Shown here piece after piece: positions 47,340 to 59,174 of a stretch of DNA of 64,000 bases (positions within the stretch are counted from its first letter, which is position 1; the number at the start of each line of letters is the position of its first letter). The stretch spans positions 118,537,018 to 118,601,017 of the forward strand of contig CM043958.1 in assembly GCA_014529385.2 (NCBI GenBank), in the 5' to 3' direction. Below the pieces are notes generated by a model. That model ran no database searches. It was not told the origin of the DNA and was given only the letters and a program-made list of their open reading frames with translations. This DNA comes from Adiantum capillus-veneris. Taxonomy: Eukaryota > Streptophyta > Polypodiopsida > Polypodiales > Pteridaceae. Made by a program: the position numbers and the translations under genes.

Positions 47340-48055
47340 CCACAAAAATCAAAGACGAGATAGAAAAACTCAAGGAAGAAGAATTTATCTATGAGGGAAA
47401 ACACAAAGATTGGGTATCACCAATTGTTGTGGTGCCTTAAAAGAATGGAAAATTCAAAGTGTGTGTAGATCTCAAAAAAGTGAACTCTACCACCATGCGA
47501 GATAGCTATCCTCTTCCCATCATTGATCACGTGCTAGAACGGGTAGCTAGCAAGGAAGCTTATAGATTTTTAGACGGCTTATCTGGGTACAACCAACCGA
47601 CAATAGATCGCAAGGACCAAGATAAAACAACCTTTTCTACAAAATGAGGAGTTTTCGCCTATAGCGTCATGCCCTTCGGCTTGACCAATGCATCGGCAAC
47701 ATTCTAAAGGCTGACGAGCCATGCCTTCAAGGTATATCTGCAAAATTTATTAGAAGTATACATGGATTACTTTTGTGTGCACTCCACCAAGCAAGAATGT
47801 CATTTTGAGCATTTACGATGTGCTTTGGGAAACGTCGCTTATATAGGATTTGCCTAAACCCTAAAAAATACATTTTTATGGTTAGACAAGGAACAGTTCT
47901 TGGACATATTGTGTGTAAAAATGGCATAGCCACAGGCATGGAAAAAGTAGCAGTCATTGCTGAGATGGCTAGACCAACAACAGTGAGAGAGGATCAGGCA
48001 TTTATGGGACATTGTGCTTACTACAGAGACTTATCTACATGTATGTTGTGATTGC
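47340..48055 (+). pseudogene. Reverse transcriptase, decayed
   Basis: Motifs in order are KDWVSPIVVVP-stop-KNGKFKVCVD, RFLDGLSGYNQ with the first Asp, VMPFGLTNASATF and VYMDYFCVHS. The second catalytic Asp of the Y-x-D-D box is Tyr here. Stops lie at about 47438 (TAA), 47645 (TGA), 47706 (TAA) and beyond. The order and text are typical of gypsy RT. Confidence 0.75.
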
Positions 48056-48169
48056 TAAGCCCATTATAGCCTTATCACTCATTTTGAATGAACCAACGAA
48101 TGTGAAGAGTCATTTCAAAAGCTTAAGCAAGATTTGACCCCAACATCGGTGTTGAAAGCTCCCGAGTAG

Positions 48170-48568
48170 GACAAAGTATTTCATGTACACGTTAATGCTT
48201 CAAGATTTTCTATAAGTTGTATCTTAGGTCATCCAGGAGAGGGGACCATGGATTTTCCTATCTTCTGTGCTAGCCAACAATTAAACCTGGAAGGAAAGAA
48301 TTATACAACCATGGAAAGAGAAGGCTTTGGTAGAGTATATTTGGTCAAGAAATTTGGACACTACTTGCTAGCCAACAAGTTTGTCTTTTCTGTAGACCAT
48401 CAAGCCTTACTTTATTTGGTAAACGAACCCTGCAATACTGGAAGAATACTAAGATGGTCCATCATCCTACTTGAATTTGACTTCACAGCAATGGTTAAAA
48501 AAGGCACCACACACCAAAGAGTGGATTATCCGTCGAGACTCGCAACAGGGGAAGCATCTAAGGGGTAG
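48170..48568 (+). pseudogene. RNase H, decayed
   Basis: Text reads from HVHVNASRFSISCILG through NYTTMEREGFGRVYLVKKF, then FSVDHQALLYLVN and VDYPSRLATGE. The first catalytic Asp of the usual D-AS motif is Asn (VNAS), while Glu and the VDHQ Asp remain. The 48248-48568 portion is open. Confidence 0.7.
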
Positions 48569-48967
48569 GCAATGATTTTCTAGATGCATATCTGTTCTCT
48601 ATGGTAATGGTTCCAAGATGGTCCAAAGACCTTGTGACCCTAATAACCATCACCCAATTAGATTCTCAAATATAGATTCCCATTACACCATGAATGATTG
48701 AGCAATCCACATTGTATCAGTTGCTGGCTGGAAGGTTGTATCGGAAAAACAAAGATGGAATCCTGCTCTTGTGCATCAATCTTGAGGAACAAGAAGCCTA
48801 CTTGAATCAAGCACATACCATAATAGCAGGACTACACTTTGCACAAGACCAAATCTAGTTACAACAATGAAGAAGGACATTCATCAATATGTGAATGAGT
48901 GCTCTCAGTGTAAAGTAAAAGCCGTCGTACCCCATGCCACGTTATTCCACATTGCAGCCACACCATA

Positions 48968-50260
48968 GTGGAGTGGTTACTTGGTAGAATATCTAACCAA
49001 CAAAATCTTTCCAGAAAATATAAAAGACCAAGGAGGGCAATAGAAACGGAAGCCCCCAACTACATATTGATACGAAACCAGCTCTATCTACAAGGGAAAG
49101 ACCAACATCTTAGATTGTGCACAAACGAGGAGGAATATCTTCCTATTTTAGAACAAGCACATGCAGGTCTAATAAGAGGTCACTTCTCTCATGAAACCAT
49201 GACCAAAGCTATATTGATGTCATGCATCTGGTAACCAACTTTATTTGCGGATGCAAAAGAGTTTGTTCGACAATGTGATGCATGTCGAAGAGCAAAAATG
49301 ATGAGAAGGGTCGATATATGCCATTGCAACCTATGATGGGAGCACGAGTCTTTGATAAGTGGGGTATAGACTTTGTAAGTCCAATCCAACCACCAGCTTA
49401 CAAAACTCAGGCACAATATATTATTGTGGCCACGGATCACTTAAGCAAGTGGACTGAGGCACAAGCCACCAAGAAGAACAATGCTAGAACCACTTCTGCA
49501 TTCTTATATGAATGTTTATTCACTAGGTATGAACTTCCTATTGAGCTTGTAAGTATTGCAGATCGCATTTCTTTAATGAGGTGATAAAGTATCTATTATA
49601 TGAGTTCATGGTAATCCATAACAAATCTACTCCCTATCATCCTTAAGGGAATGGTCAAGCCAAACATACGAACAAAATTCTAAGCTTTGAACTAACTAAA
49701 ATTGTTAGTTCAGGCAGAACAGATTGGGAAATGCATCTTCATTCTACCTTATGGGCTCATTACGTTTCATTAAAATATCTTTGAAGAAGACTCAATTTAA
49801 TTTGGTCTACGGCCTGGATGAAATCTTGCCAATGGAATTCTTATTACCCACTCTCAGAGTTGCTACTGAGTTAGAATGGAAGGGACACAAATCATGGGAA
49901 CGCCTTAAAGGTTTGGAACGATTAGATGAGAAAAAATTAGCGGTTGTTGCTCACATCTATACACAAAAACAAAAACAAAAATAGTTCTTTGACTCACAAT
50001 TGTTGACCAAAGTTTTCAAACCAGGGGACTTAGTCTTAGTATCTTCATTGAAACAACATGTACCTAAATTCAAGAGAAAAGGACGTGGTCCTTTTTTCAT
50101 TGAAGATGTTTCACCAAGCGGTGAAGTCAAGTTAGCTACACTAGATGAAGAAATTATGGAAAATTGGATTAGTGGATGTCGGCTCTGTAAATACAATCTT
50201 CCCTTGACTAATGAGCTTTTGCAGAGAATGCATGCAGCCAAGGAAGGAAAGCTTAAATGA
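48968..50260 (+). pseudogene. Integrase, decayed
   Basis: The zinc-binding region (HAGLIRGHFSHET then QCDACRRAKM) spans 49150-49300. The core has KWGIDFVSPI (first Asp) and a later stretch reading YHP-stop-GNGQAKHTNKI, where the catalytic Glu is Lys. The C-terminal module (KVFKPGDLVLV, GRGPFFIEDVSPSGEV) lies at 50000-50150. A stop lies between the zinc region and the core (about 49232), and others near 49583 and 49645. Confidence 0.75.
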
Positions 50261-50379
50261 CAATTGGTGATAGACGAGGCTTGCATTTGGATTCTAAAAC
50301 AGAAAGCTGCAAGGAAACTTGTTCTACAAGTTGTACCACTCAACACTCTCCGAGTTTAGCCCATAGCTGAGGATGAGGT

Positions 50380-50700
50380 AGAGTTTGATGACGAGTGGAT
50401 GGATGGTCTTGATATGCAGATCAACGTGATTTTGAAAGAGGGATACAAAGTGAAATCTTTAGTGGACACGAGAGCTTGATTCAATGCTTACAATTACTCA
50501 AATTATATCAAGGCAAATACTCAACCACTTGAGTAATGTTGAGCAATTCCCAAAGGCTGTAACAAACAAATCCCTCCAGTACTAGGAAAAATTAACTTGA
50601 ATATAGTATTTCATGGTTTTTCTTGCCCGCATACCTTCATGTGTATTGCCGATGAACACATGAATGAAGACCTAATACTAGGGGTTTTCCATGAATGAGA
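50380..50700 (+). pseudogene. Second aspartic-protease-like frame after integrase
   Basis: Downstream of the integrase the text reads YKVKSLVDTRA-stop-FNAY, then PPVLGKINLNIVFHGFSC, and ends in MNEDLILGVFHE. The spacing of DTRA (a variant of D-T-G-A) and LILG is that of a retroviral-type aspartic protease. A normal protease is already present upstream at 44.5 kb. The frame is broken by TGA directly after DTRA and by a TAA further on. Confidence 0.45.
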
Positions 50701-51231
50701 ACCTACAAAGCAGTACAAGATTGGGATGCCCGAATGCTAGAAATCACACTTACAGGCAGAAAACTAAGAATATCATTCACATACGGTAAGGAACAGTTGA
50801 AAGGATCTCTCGATAATTTCCCATTTAGGAAGCAAAAGTCATCAGCCACAAATACAACCACTACTCCATTAAAGATTGCTTCTAGCCAGCCTATGAAAGG
50901 AGTCAAGCAAATTTGGGTAGCCAAGAGACAGTTCAAGAACCAATCTCAACAAGTGTGGGTGCCAAAAAGACTGATACACATCGCCGCCAACTTTAAAGAA
51001 AAAAATTACATCCACCTGCTCAACAGAAGTCACCGCTACTCAAGAGGACATGGATATGGCAACCGAAGAAGCAAAGTACATACACAAAAAGACCAAATAT
51101 CCATGGAAAACAAGTTCAATAATGGATACCAAAGACCTCATAGCATGTCAAGCCCGCTACACTCAGGTACTAATGGGTACCTAAAGTCAAGGCACTCACT
51201 GTTAAGTATGGAGCCTGATTTACCCTTGTAA
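50695..51231 (+). CDS. Unrecognised open frame following the protease-like region
   Basis: The 178-codon frame continues protease-fold-like text at its start (YKAVQDWDARMLEITLTGRK). It then becomes basic, with an internal near-repeat, IWVAKRQFKNQSQQVWVPKR. It may be the C-terminal part of the extra domain or a linker before the 3' LTR. No known domain is visible. Confidence 0.35.
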   Translation: MRTYKAVQDWDARMLEITLTGRKLRISFTYGKEQLKGSLDNFPFRKQKSSATNTTTTPLKIASSQPMKGVKQIWVAKRQFKNQSQQVWVPKRLIHIAANFKEKNYIHLLNRSHRYSRGHGYGNRRSKVHTQKDQISMENKFNNGYQRPHSMSSPLHSGTNGYLKSRHSLLSMEPDLPL

Positions 51232-54195
51232 TTTTTTGTATTAAAAACACACATTTGTAAGGCCTTCGATATGAGGAGAAGCCATCATGTGTGAAGAAAA
51301 ATTTCTCGCCAGAAACCAAATTTTCACGGCCAGTCTCGAGCTTATTATCGGTATCTTTCTTTTTTGATGTAATATTCCTACTGGACGACGGTCGAAAAGT
51401 GGTCAAAAAACGATCGATTGCCGGTAGTCAATGGCCGGTGGCTGATTTCAAGATGGAATTGTATTCTCAAGGGCGGCCACACATGGGCACATTGGAGAGT
51501 CCAAGTTGGACTTGTCAACACAAGGGCGGCTACACACGGTTGCCTCTCATGAGAGAGGACAACCCTTTTGGCCTATAAAAGGAGGCCTCTTCTACACACA
51601 AAACTGGATTGTGAAGCATTGTGGTGCATTGTGAAGTTGATGTGAGGTGGTGAGAGGGAAGCAAGACGGGAGCTCCAAAAGGCTATAATCCCTTTGTAAT
51701 CTACTTCTTGTTTTGAAGTACTAAAACCATTGAGTGGCTGCTTTTCCATGGACGTATCCCACTTTGGGTGAACCACGTATATTGCGTGTGCTTCTCTGTC
51801 TCTCTCTACTCTATAATCTCTCGTGTGTGAAAATGATCTCTCTCCATTAAGTAATCTACTCAATTATCTACTTAGCTATGTCATATTTCCTAGCACTCAC
51901 TGTTATAGAGACTATTGTATCCAAACAACACACAACAGACAATGCATATTGCACTATCAAAGAACGAGCTCAATCGCTGTAAAATTTTCTCTTCAAAAGA
52001 TTCAAGTAACAGGATACCTCGACATCGGAAACCCTTGAGTGCCATACTGAAGACCCACTGCTTGTACAACATAATGTGTTTATTTGCAATGGCCTCCATA
52101 GCAAAATAGGGCTAATCATAGACACAACCTTCTACCCTCTACACTACACAACCCAGGATGAATTGAAGCCAGGATGGGGGGAGACAATCTGAAAAGAATA
52201 GAAGCATATGAATCTCAAAAGTAAAAAGGGCAATGATTCGATGTAATTGTGTGCTAATGTCTATATTTTGTTGAACCAATTAAGTGATTTCCCTAATAAT
52301 GAGATAAATGCGGATTGCCATATGATAACCCTTAGGTGTGCATATATTGTACATATCTTCTAATAATTATAATATAGTACAATTTCATTTGTTAGCATGT
52401 AATTCGATCGAAATCATGATAAAAATAGAGCAATCTTAAAAAATATGGCTGAATGATAAGAGTGGAAGTGTTTTAGAGTTTTTGGAGTATCGATTTTTTT
52501 TTTTTGAGTGGTTTAGCTATTTTTCTTTAGTTTTTGCTAGTAAAAGCTAATAAAATCCAAAACAAATAAAATAAGTAAGCAAGAATGTCAAAATTGGATT
52601 CCGACTTCAAATGACAAATCTCAAAGTTCAAGGGAAGAGACAGAAAAAAATTGAAGCAAATTGGATCAAAAAGTTCAGTGGCCGTTTTCACCGACTAGTC
52701 TTCAAAATATTTCAATCCCAAACATGTAATTAGACCTATGAGCTCCTTAGGTAGGTAAGTGTGAGGAGGTGTTGGGAAAGTCCTGGTATGTATAGCCCTA
52801 TAGGCCAATATTTCTCTCATTTGCATTCTAGACCTTAGAGAAAGAGCTCTAATTGGTGGATTTGGGTGACATTCTACACTCTCCTACGCATTATTTGCTC
52901 ACTCTTACTCACTCCAGCCATGAGGGGTAGGTTCCTAACTACACCTAGAAGTGTCTTGATTACCACATTGTCAACCACAGGAGCTATAATGGGCACGACA
53001 ACACATCGCAATCTAGGAACGGTTAGGGGCAAAAATGGTAACACCGGCTACACTTGACACCCAAATTGCACCAAAACTGAACGAGAGGCTCATCACTAGG
53101 GGGAAAACATTTTTCTAAGCTCCAAAGTGCAAAGGGAGTTAGAAAATTTGACCTAGCATCTTTGATGCTCTGAAGATAAAAGAGTCAGGTGGAGACCAAA
53201 ATTTACGAATGTTTTGAGGCCATCATGTTAAGGAACCGTGGAGGGGTGTAACTGAGGCTCAGTAATCTACATAGAACTAAAAGACCATATTCACACCACA
53301 AAGCGACATTTTGCACCACAATGCAAAATCGTGATGCTCCTCAAAATCAAGGGGAACACTCTCTACACCATATTGAACCTCCACCAACCTCCAGGGAGCA
53401 AGTAACTAGTGATTAGTGACCCCAAGTCAAACCCTGCTCAACGGAAGACGATCAAGGAACTACCGTAGCTACCAAGAAAAGAACCAAGGGCTCCAACCAC
53501 CATCATTGACCTAGTATAAGCTAGATAGGGAAAAAGCAAGGCCTAAAGTGCAATAAAGTGTAATTTCTATCTTCGGCGTGCCAAAGATGGCTCACTAGCA
53601 TGGAACCATTTTTTGGCACCCACTTCTACACTAGCATGTTTTCCCTCCCCATCACAAGCACTACATCACACTGTAACTCTTTTTTCATGCAAATACTCAT
53701 AAAACACACTGTGCCACATCCCATAGCCATCAATGCTTAATTCTCAATTTTAGCTTGCCAAATCAACCCAACTTCACCCATCATCACTAATATTTTCTCT
53801 AGGACCCATCAACACACCAAAAGTAAGAAATGGCCCTAAATCACCCTCTTTTTATCTTAGGCATGCCTAAGATATAAATGGCTCAATGGAAGAGCCTAAC
53901 TTGCATCTATGATACACAGATATGTTCACAGCAGTCACATTAAACACTTTCCCAAGTTTCATCAAGTTCAAAAAATCCTCACTTGTTCGATTAGCAAAAG
54001 TACAGAATGTAGTTAAGCGGACATATAATTGTTCAAAGCTTCCATTATAAAAGTCCAAAAGATCTCAAGATTCTTGCAGATCACCACCAGCACTTATATC
54101 TTCTATAGAGTCCATCTGGCATCATTTTTGCATGCACCTACACCCATCTGCAGGTGCCAAAGATAGCCAACATTGTAATTTTTAGGGCTCATTTT
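51232..54195. other. Non-coding stretch between two retroelements
   Basis: No gene with a domain. CCTATAAAAGGAGGC near 51574 is a good TATA box with a plausible downstream leader, so an LTR promoter of the neighbouring gypsy element is possible, but no second copy was found. A short T-run lies near 52495. The rest is low-information sequence. Confidence 0.45.
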
Positions 54196-54427
54196 TGTTG
54201 GAATTAGGGTTGCAGGAAAACACACATAGCTTGGAAAAGTCGAAAGAACCACAAGTGATGCAACACAACAGAGAGTTTATTACTTAGTGTGTAATGGAAA
54301 GATAAGTTAGCCCTAGACTGATGGCATATATACAATGCACGGGGGAAAAAACCTCCTAGTGAGGGAAAAATTTCCCAACGGTCCTAAGTGTGTTCTCACA
54401 CATCACTACCACATGTATATGGTAACA
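54196..54427 (-). repeat. 3' LTR of the copia element
   Basis: 232 bp. On the minus strand it begins TGTTACC and ends CCAACA (TG..CA), directly after a purine tract (CCCAAGGGGGAT). It holds a TATATATGCC-type box and AATAAACTC, a possible polyadenylation signal. The stop of the RNase H frame lies 80 bp upstream. The partner LTR is outside the window. Confidence 0.75.
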
Positions 54428-54506
54428 AATCCCCCTTGGGAGTGATGCGGTGAACAAGAGCTGGAACCTAAAGTAGAGGGAAGTGCCATGCCCTGTGAGG
54501 ACATGA

Positions 54507-55094
54507 TCAATCCACAAAGGGGGTTAAGCCCAAAGCTTTGCAGAAAGCTTTGAACTTTTTAGGAGACAATGCCTTTGTGAAAAGTTCTGCAAGGTTGTCT
54601 TGTGTTGGCACATGAGCCAAGATGATCTCTCTTGCTGAGAGCCTCTCCTTGACATAGTGGTAATGCACCTCAATGTGCTTTGTGTGAGCATGAAAAATTG
54701 GGTTCCTCGCAACTGCCAATCCACTCTGACTGTCAGTGTAGATAGTGTTGGTAGTGTCCTATCCAACACCCAAATTAGCCATAAGGCCTTTGAGCCATAC
54801 ACACTCAATCATAGCTATGAAGACTACCCTGTACTCAACCTCACAACTAGAAGTAGCCATAGTAGGTCGCTTCTTACTCAACCATGATATACATGAACTA
54901 CCAAGCATGAAACCAAAACCACTTGTGGACATTGGCGTGTGAAAACAATCAGCCCAATCTGAGTCCAGAAAAGCATGTGAGTCTGGCAGCAATGTTCCCC
55001 CCTTGGAATAAAACAAGCCAATATGTAAAGTGCCACTCAAGTAGCAGAAAATACTCTTGAAAGCCTGCCAATGCTTAGACCATGGGCTATGCAT
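54507..55094 (-). pseudogene. RNase H of the copia element
   Basis: One frame, broken by TAG at 54759-54761. It contains YSKGGTLLPDSHAFLDSDWA, SWLSKKRPTMATSSCEVEYR with Glu, and after the stop IYTDSQSGLAVARNP and the tail HVPTQDNLAELFTKALSPKK. These are the standard copia RNase H landmarks in order. The catalytic acids appear present. Confidence 0.8.
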
Positions 55095-56112
55095 AAATCT
55101 TCTAACATGTGAGATTGAAAACTAAATATACGACCTTGTGCTGCATACATAAATGAGGCATCCAACAACAGTTTGGTAAAGAGTGACATCTGCAAGATCA
55201 CTAGCATCATGAAGACTCAATTTCAAACTTTTTTCCATGGGAGTGTCAATAGGTTTGCAATCCTCAATTCCGAAACTTACATAGCAATGTCTCTATGTAA
55301 CTTTTTTGACACAAGGCAATATCACCATCACACTGCTTAAATTGTATACCCAAGTAATGATGCAATAGCCCCAAATCTTTCATCTTGAAAGTAGCATTCA
55401 AATTAGCGTTAAATTAAGCAATATGTCTCTCATTTGGTCCAGTGATCATCAAATCATCCACATAAAGAATTACAATGAGAAGTACATCATCCTCACGCTT
55501 TACATACAATGTGCTTTCTGTTGGACTGTTACAAAAGCCTCATTTGACCAAATGAGTGCCAGCCTTCTCATACCAAGAACGAGGAGATTGCTTTAACCCA
55601 TATTAAGCTTTGTTACATTTGCAAACCTTATCCTCTTATTCATTCTTAACAAAAACGCGAGGCTGCATTACATAAACTTCCTCAAATATGTCACCATTCA
55701 AGAAAGCAAAAACATTGTCTGATTGATGTACATCCCAACCAAAATGAGATGCCAATGCATGTAGAAAATGCAAAGCAGTCATTTAACAAGTGGGGGCAAA
55801 AGTCTCTTCATAATCTATGCCTTTTTTATGTGCATAACCTTTTGCAACAAGTCAAGCCTTATGGCGATCAATCTCACCATTGGCTTCCATTTCAACTTGT
55901 AAACCCACTTCGTACAAATGGCCTTTTTTTCCAAGAGGCAAATCACATAAAGTCCATGTGTCCTTTTCTATAAGTGCATCATATTCTGATTGTATTAAAG
56001 CCATCCTTTTTTTAATTTTGTGCTTCCTCAAAAGGCAGAGGTTCCTCAACATCATGTAAGCTAGACACAACCAAAGCATAACAATTTGATGCATAAGATG
56101 CATGGCAAGAGC
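55095..56112 (-). pseudogene. Reverse transcriptase of the copia element
   Basis: The N-terminal RT_2 part (56103-55852) has YDALIEKDTWTLCDLPLGKK. The catalytic box reads ILYVDDLMITG on the minus strand, with YVDD at 55464-55453. Several stops and shifts lie between (near 55852, 55620 and 55410). The segment corresponds in length to a full copia RT of about 250 residues. Confidence 0.75.
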
Positions 56113-56399
56113 CTAAACAAGTGCACCTAGATGAAGATGCATCCAATTGCTGTCACACAATGTATGCACCAACCATTTTGGCATAACTTTACCGTGCTCA
56201 TTTTCAACCCTTTCCTCATCAAGTACATCATGTACATCTGCATCAGTAATAGGCTGATCTGTAACATTTTCAAAAAGCCCCATAGACTGTACATTTGCCT
56301 CACTGGAATTTACATTCAAATTTCCACCACTAAAAAGAATAAAAAAAGTGTCATAAATGTCATGTGAGCTGACATTACTGTCTCTAGTAAATGACAGCA

Positions 56400-57035
56400 A
56401 GGGCTGAACAAAATCTTCCACAAACACTACATCTTGTGAAACTAGAATACACTTTGTTTGGAGATGATACAACTTGTAACCTTTTCTTTCAGCATTATAA
56501 CCAACAAAAATATATTTGACAGCCTTATCATCCAATTTTTTGCGTTGTGTTTGTGGCATATGCCAAACAACTAAATACGTGCATGTGCTCAATAGAAGTC
56601 TTTCTATCATGCCATGCTTCATATGGAGTAATAGACTGCAAAGCTTTTGTAGGACACCTATTTAGTACATAAGTGGTACACATGATGGACTCAAGCCAAA
56701 ACAAATGTGGCAAAGGTTGCTTTTGACCACACATCGTGCCATTTTCATAAGTGACATGTTTTTCCTCCCAGCAACACCATTTTGCTGAGGCGTATAAGGA
56801 ACTATACATTGGTGTTTTATCCCATGACTAGTCTGAAATGCATTAAATTCATGAGACATATACTCCCCCCCTCGTCGTAACAGAGGGTGCCCATAATACA
56901 TTTCGAGACATTTTCAACCATAGCCAAATATTGTTTGAAGCACATAAATACTTTGGCCTTTTCTTTAATCAGAAATACCCATGCATGCCTGGAATAATCA
57001 TCAACTAAAGTCACAAAGTAAAGGTAATTGCCCAA
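56400..57035 (-). pseudogene. Integrase of the copia element
   Basis: Motifs: YFVTLVDDYSRHAWVFLIK with the first Asp, RGGEYMSHEFNAF after the expected second Asp position, then PYTPQQNGVAGRKN. Family members have Glu where this copy has Gly (GVAGRKN), so the third catalytic acid is lost. CLAYATNTTQKIG and YIFVGYNAERKGYKLY follow toward the RT. Shifts occur near 56880 and 56570. Confidence 0.8.
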
Positions 57036-57468
57036 GGATGGAGTTTACATGGGCCCACAACCATCAGTATGCACAAGATGCTACCTTCATGTGGCCATAG
57101 CTGAACCATCCTTTCAAAACTTCGAACACTGCATCTTACCCAAAATACAACCTTCACAAACATGTTTGACAGGTGCTTCAAGAGGCGGTAAAGAAGCAAC
57201 ATTATTAGAATTCTGCAAATACAAAAAACTGGCAAATTCAAATGTCCAAAATGTGCATGCCAAGGTTTTGCATCTGAAATAGCATTAGATTCCACAACTA
57301 CACTTAAAAAATTTTGCCCACACTTGTCATTAAAAGTGAGTTTATACAGTCCACCGTAGAAAATGCTAGATGCAACAATTTCATCAACAAAACTGAGATC
57401 ATGTACTGTACATCTCTCATCCACAAACTTGACTACAAGTCCAATTCTAGCAAGTATAGATATAGACA
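57011..57468 (-). pseudogene. Gag-pre-integrase domain of the copia element
   Basis: Frame text HDLSFVDEIVASSIFYGGLY, then AKPWHAHFGHLNLPV, matches the H-x-R/F-LGH-L type domain between protease and integrase. The foreign element is inserted at 57469 within this reading frame, and the copia frame resumes beyond it at 63324 in the same register once one copy of the 5-bp duplication is discounted. Confidence 0.75.
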
Positions 57469-58706
57469 TGTCACGTGACACATCCAACCCTATGTGTCCG
57501 TGGACAAGCTACATCACGACAAGGGTTTAATCAGTCCAGTCAGTCTAGATTTAGAAGTGATTTGGTACTTTTGTGAGTCTATTCGTAGACCGTGCATGCC
57601 CAGTCACTTAGTGCAGATGCATATCATCTAGTTGCACACAGCATGATCATAAGCATTCCCACCCGAATCCATCAGAATCCTTTAGGGTAATTTTCCATTG
57701 CATTTAGCCTATTTTACCTATTTTTGACAATTTTCATTGATTATTTTTAAGTGACTTTTGTTGGAAAGTAGGTAGGGCAAATTGAGTAAGTTTGTATATA
57801 AGCAAACCTAGGCTAGCACTAATTGGCAGAAGAGGCAACAAAAGCACTCGCTCAATAGGCAACTTCTCAGCAGAACCCCAAGTCCTAGCGTTTTTTATTC
57901 ATAGCATCAAGCTAGCGTTTTTGGACTAGATCAGCCAGCATTTTTGCTCTTGCAGATCAGTGGTGACAGAAGACTCAACAAGAGACCTAGCGTTTTGCAA
58001 TTGCAGGACATCCGCGACAGCAGAACCATTTTCAGCCCTAGAGTTTTTTATTTGCAGATCAGTCCTAGCGTTTTGCAAAATTACCACGATGAAACATCAA
58101 GGAACATCAGCGTTTTCAGTTTTCAGCCCTTAGACACCACAGATCAAGTCTCGAACCTCGCAGATCTCACCTTCTCGCAGCAGTTCCTCGCTGCACGGCT
58201 AGTTTCCACAAGGTTTACAATTTCAGCCCAGAAAACGCAGATTTCAGCATCTGCGTTTTCAGTGTGTCGTCATCGCATTATCGCCATCGACATCGACATC
58301 ATCTTTGACATAGAGTCAGAATTCAGCAGATAAAGATTTGCAAATTTCAGCCCTTAGCATTTTCAGATTTCAGTCCATCTCGTCGTTGTCCTCATGGTCG
58401 TCGACATCGTAGGCAAGTCCAAGCATTGTAGAGATTTGTGCAATCATAAGTAGACCGCTCTTGCCATAGAGAGTGGGGCCTTTGGAGGAGGGTTTTACAA
58501 CGTCTCTAGTGTTGTATTCTCTTCTTTGTCTATCTCTCAGTCTCATACACTTTCACGCACAGTGTCCATCCACTTGTTTATGATCATTGCACTCTCGCAT
58601 TAAGAACGGAAGGCTCTACCTTCCATAAGAACAAAAGGAGCCTTGAGCACATTTCAGAGCATTCATCTTGAGCAAAGTTCAAACAGTCATTCCGCTGCAC
58701 CTAACA
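57469..58706 (+). repeat. 5' LTR
   Basis: 1238 bp, from TGTCACGTGACACATCC to CACCTAACA. A TATA box, TTTGTATATAAGCAAACC, is at 57791-57808. The R/U5 part contains several CCTAGCGTTTT-type short repeats (57890-58085). Confidence 0.9.
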
Positions 58707-58707
58707 T

Positions 58708-58719
58708 TGGTATCAGAGC
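58708..58719 (+). promoter_or_regulatory. Primer-binding site, initiator tRNA-Met type
   Basis: TGGTATCAGAGC follows the 5' LTR after one base. This is the standard complement to the 3' end of initiator tRNA-Met used by plant LTR elements. Confidence 0.9.
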
Positions 58720-59174
58720 TTTGGCAGTGGTTTGTATCACTCAAGAAAAGAACCACAAGAACCACATTTTTTTTTTCTTGTTGAGGTCACACGAACCAAA
58801 GTTCTCTTGATCATGTCGATTCCTAATCGTGTTTTTGAAGAGTGATAGGAGTCCCAAGAAAGAAGGGTTGTCCAGACTCCCCTTGTGCCTCTTTTCACTC
58901 ATTGAGAGCGGACCGTGCACTTAGCGGCTGGCCAATCGACGTGAGCTGGGAGAAAGAAACCCTAGTGTGAGCGCAAGGCCGCCAAGGGGTGCGCCCGCAG
59001 AAAAGGGCAGAACTTGGGTGAAGAGAAGATCCTTCTTGAACATAGATTGCAAGCAAAAGAAGACCCTCAAGAACCTCAAGACCTCAAGACCCTCAAGAAC
59101 CCAAGAACCACAAGAACCCAAGAACCACAAGAACCCAAGTTCCTTGTGCACTTAAGAACCCAAGATCACAGTGC

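Larger units (their letters stand above)
42385..51231 (+). mobile_element. Decayed Ty3/gypsy element
   Basis: Plus-strand order: gag with zinc knuckle (about 43160-43320), protease (about 44520-44780), RT (47340-48050), RNase H (48170-48560), integrase (49000-50260), then an extra protease-like frame (50380-50700). The order and the YHP-x-GNGQA-type integrase fit a gypsy element. Many stops lie in frames that are otherwise preserved, and catalytic residues are lost. A 1.26 kb insertion separates protease and RT. I could not identify the LTRs. Confidence 0.75.

Noticed and set aside
51290-52110. 3' LTR of the 42-51 kb gypsy element
   Set aside because: It has a TATA box and leader-like text but no matching copy was seen near 41-42.4 kb.
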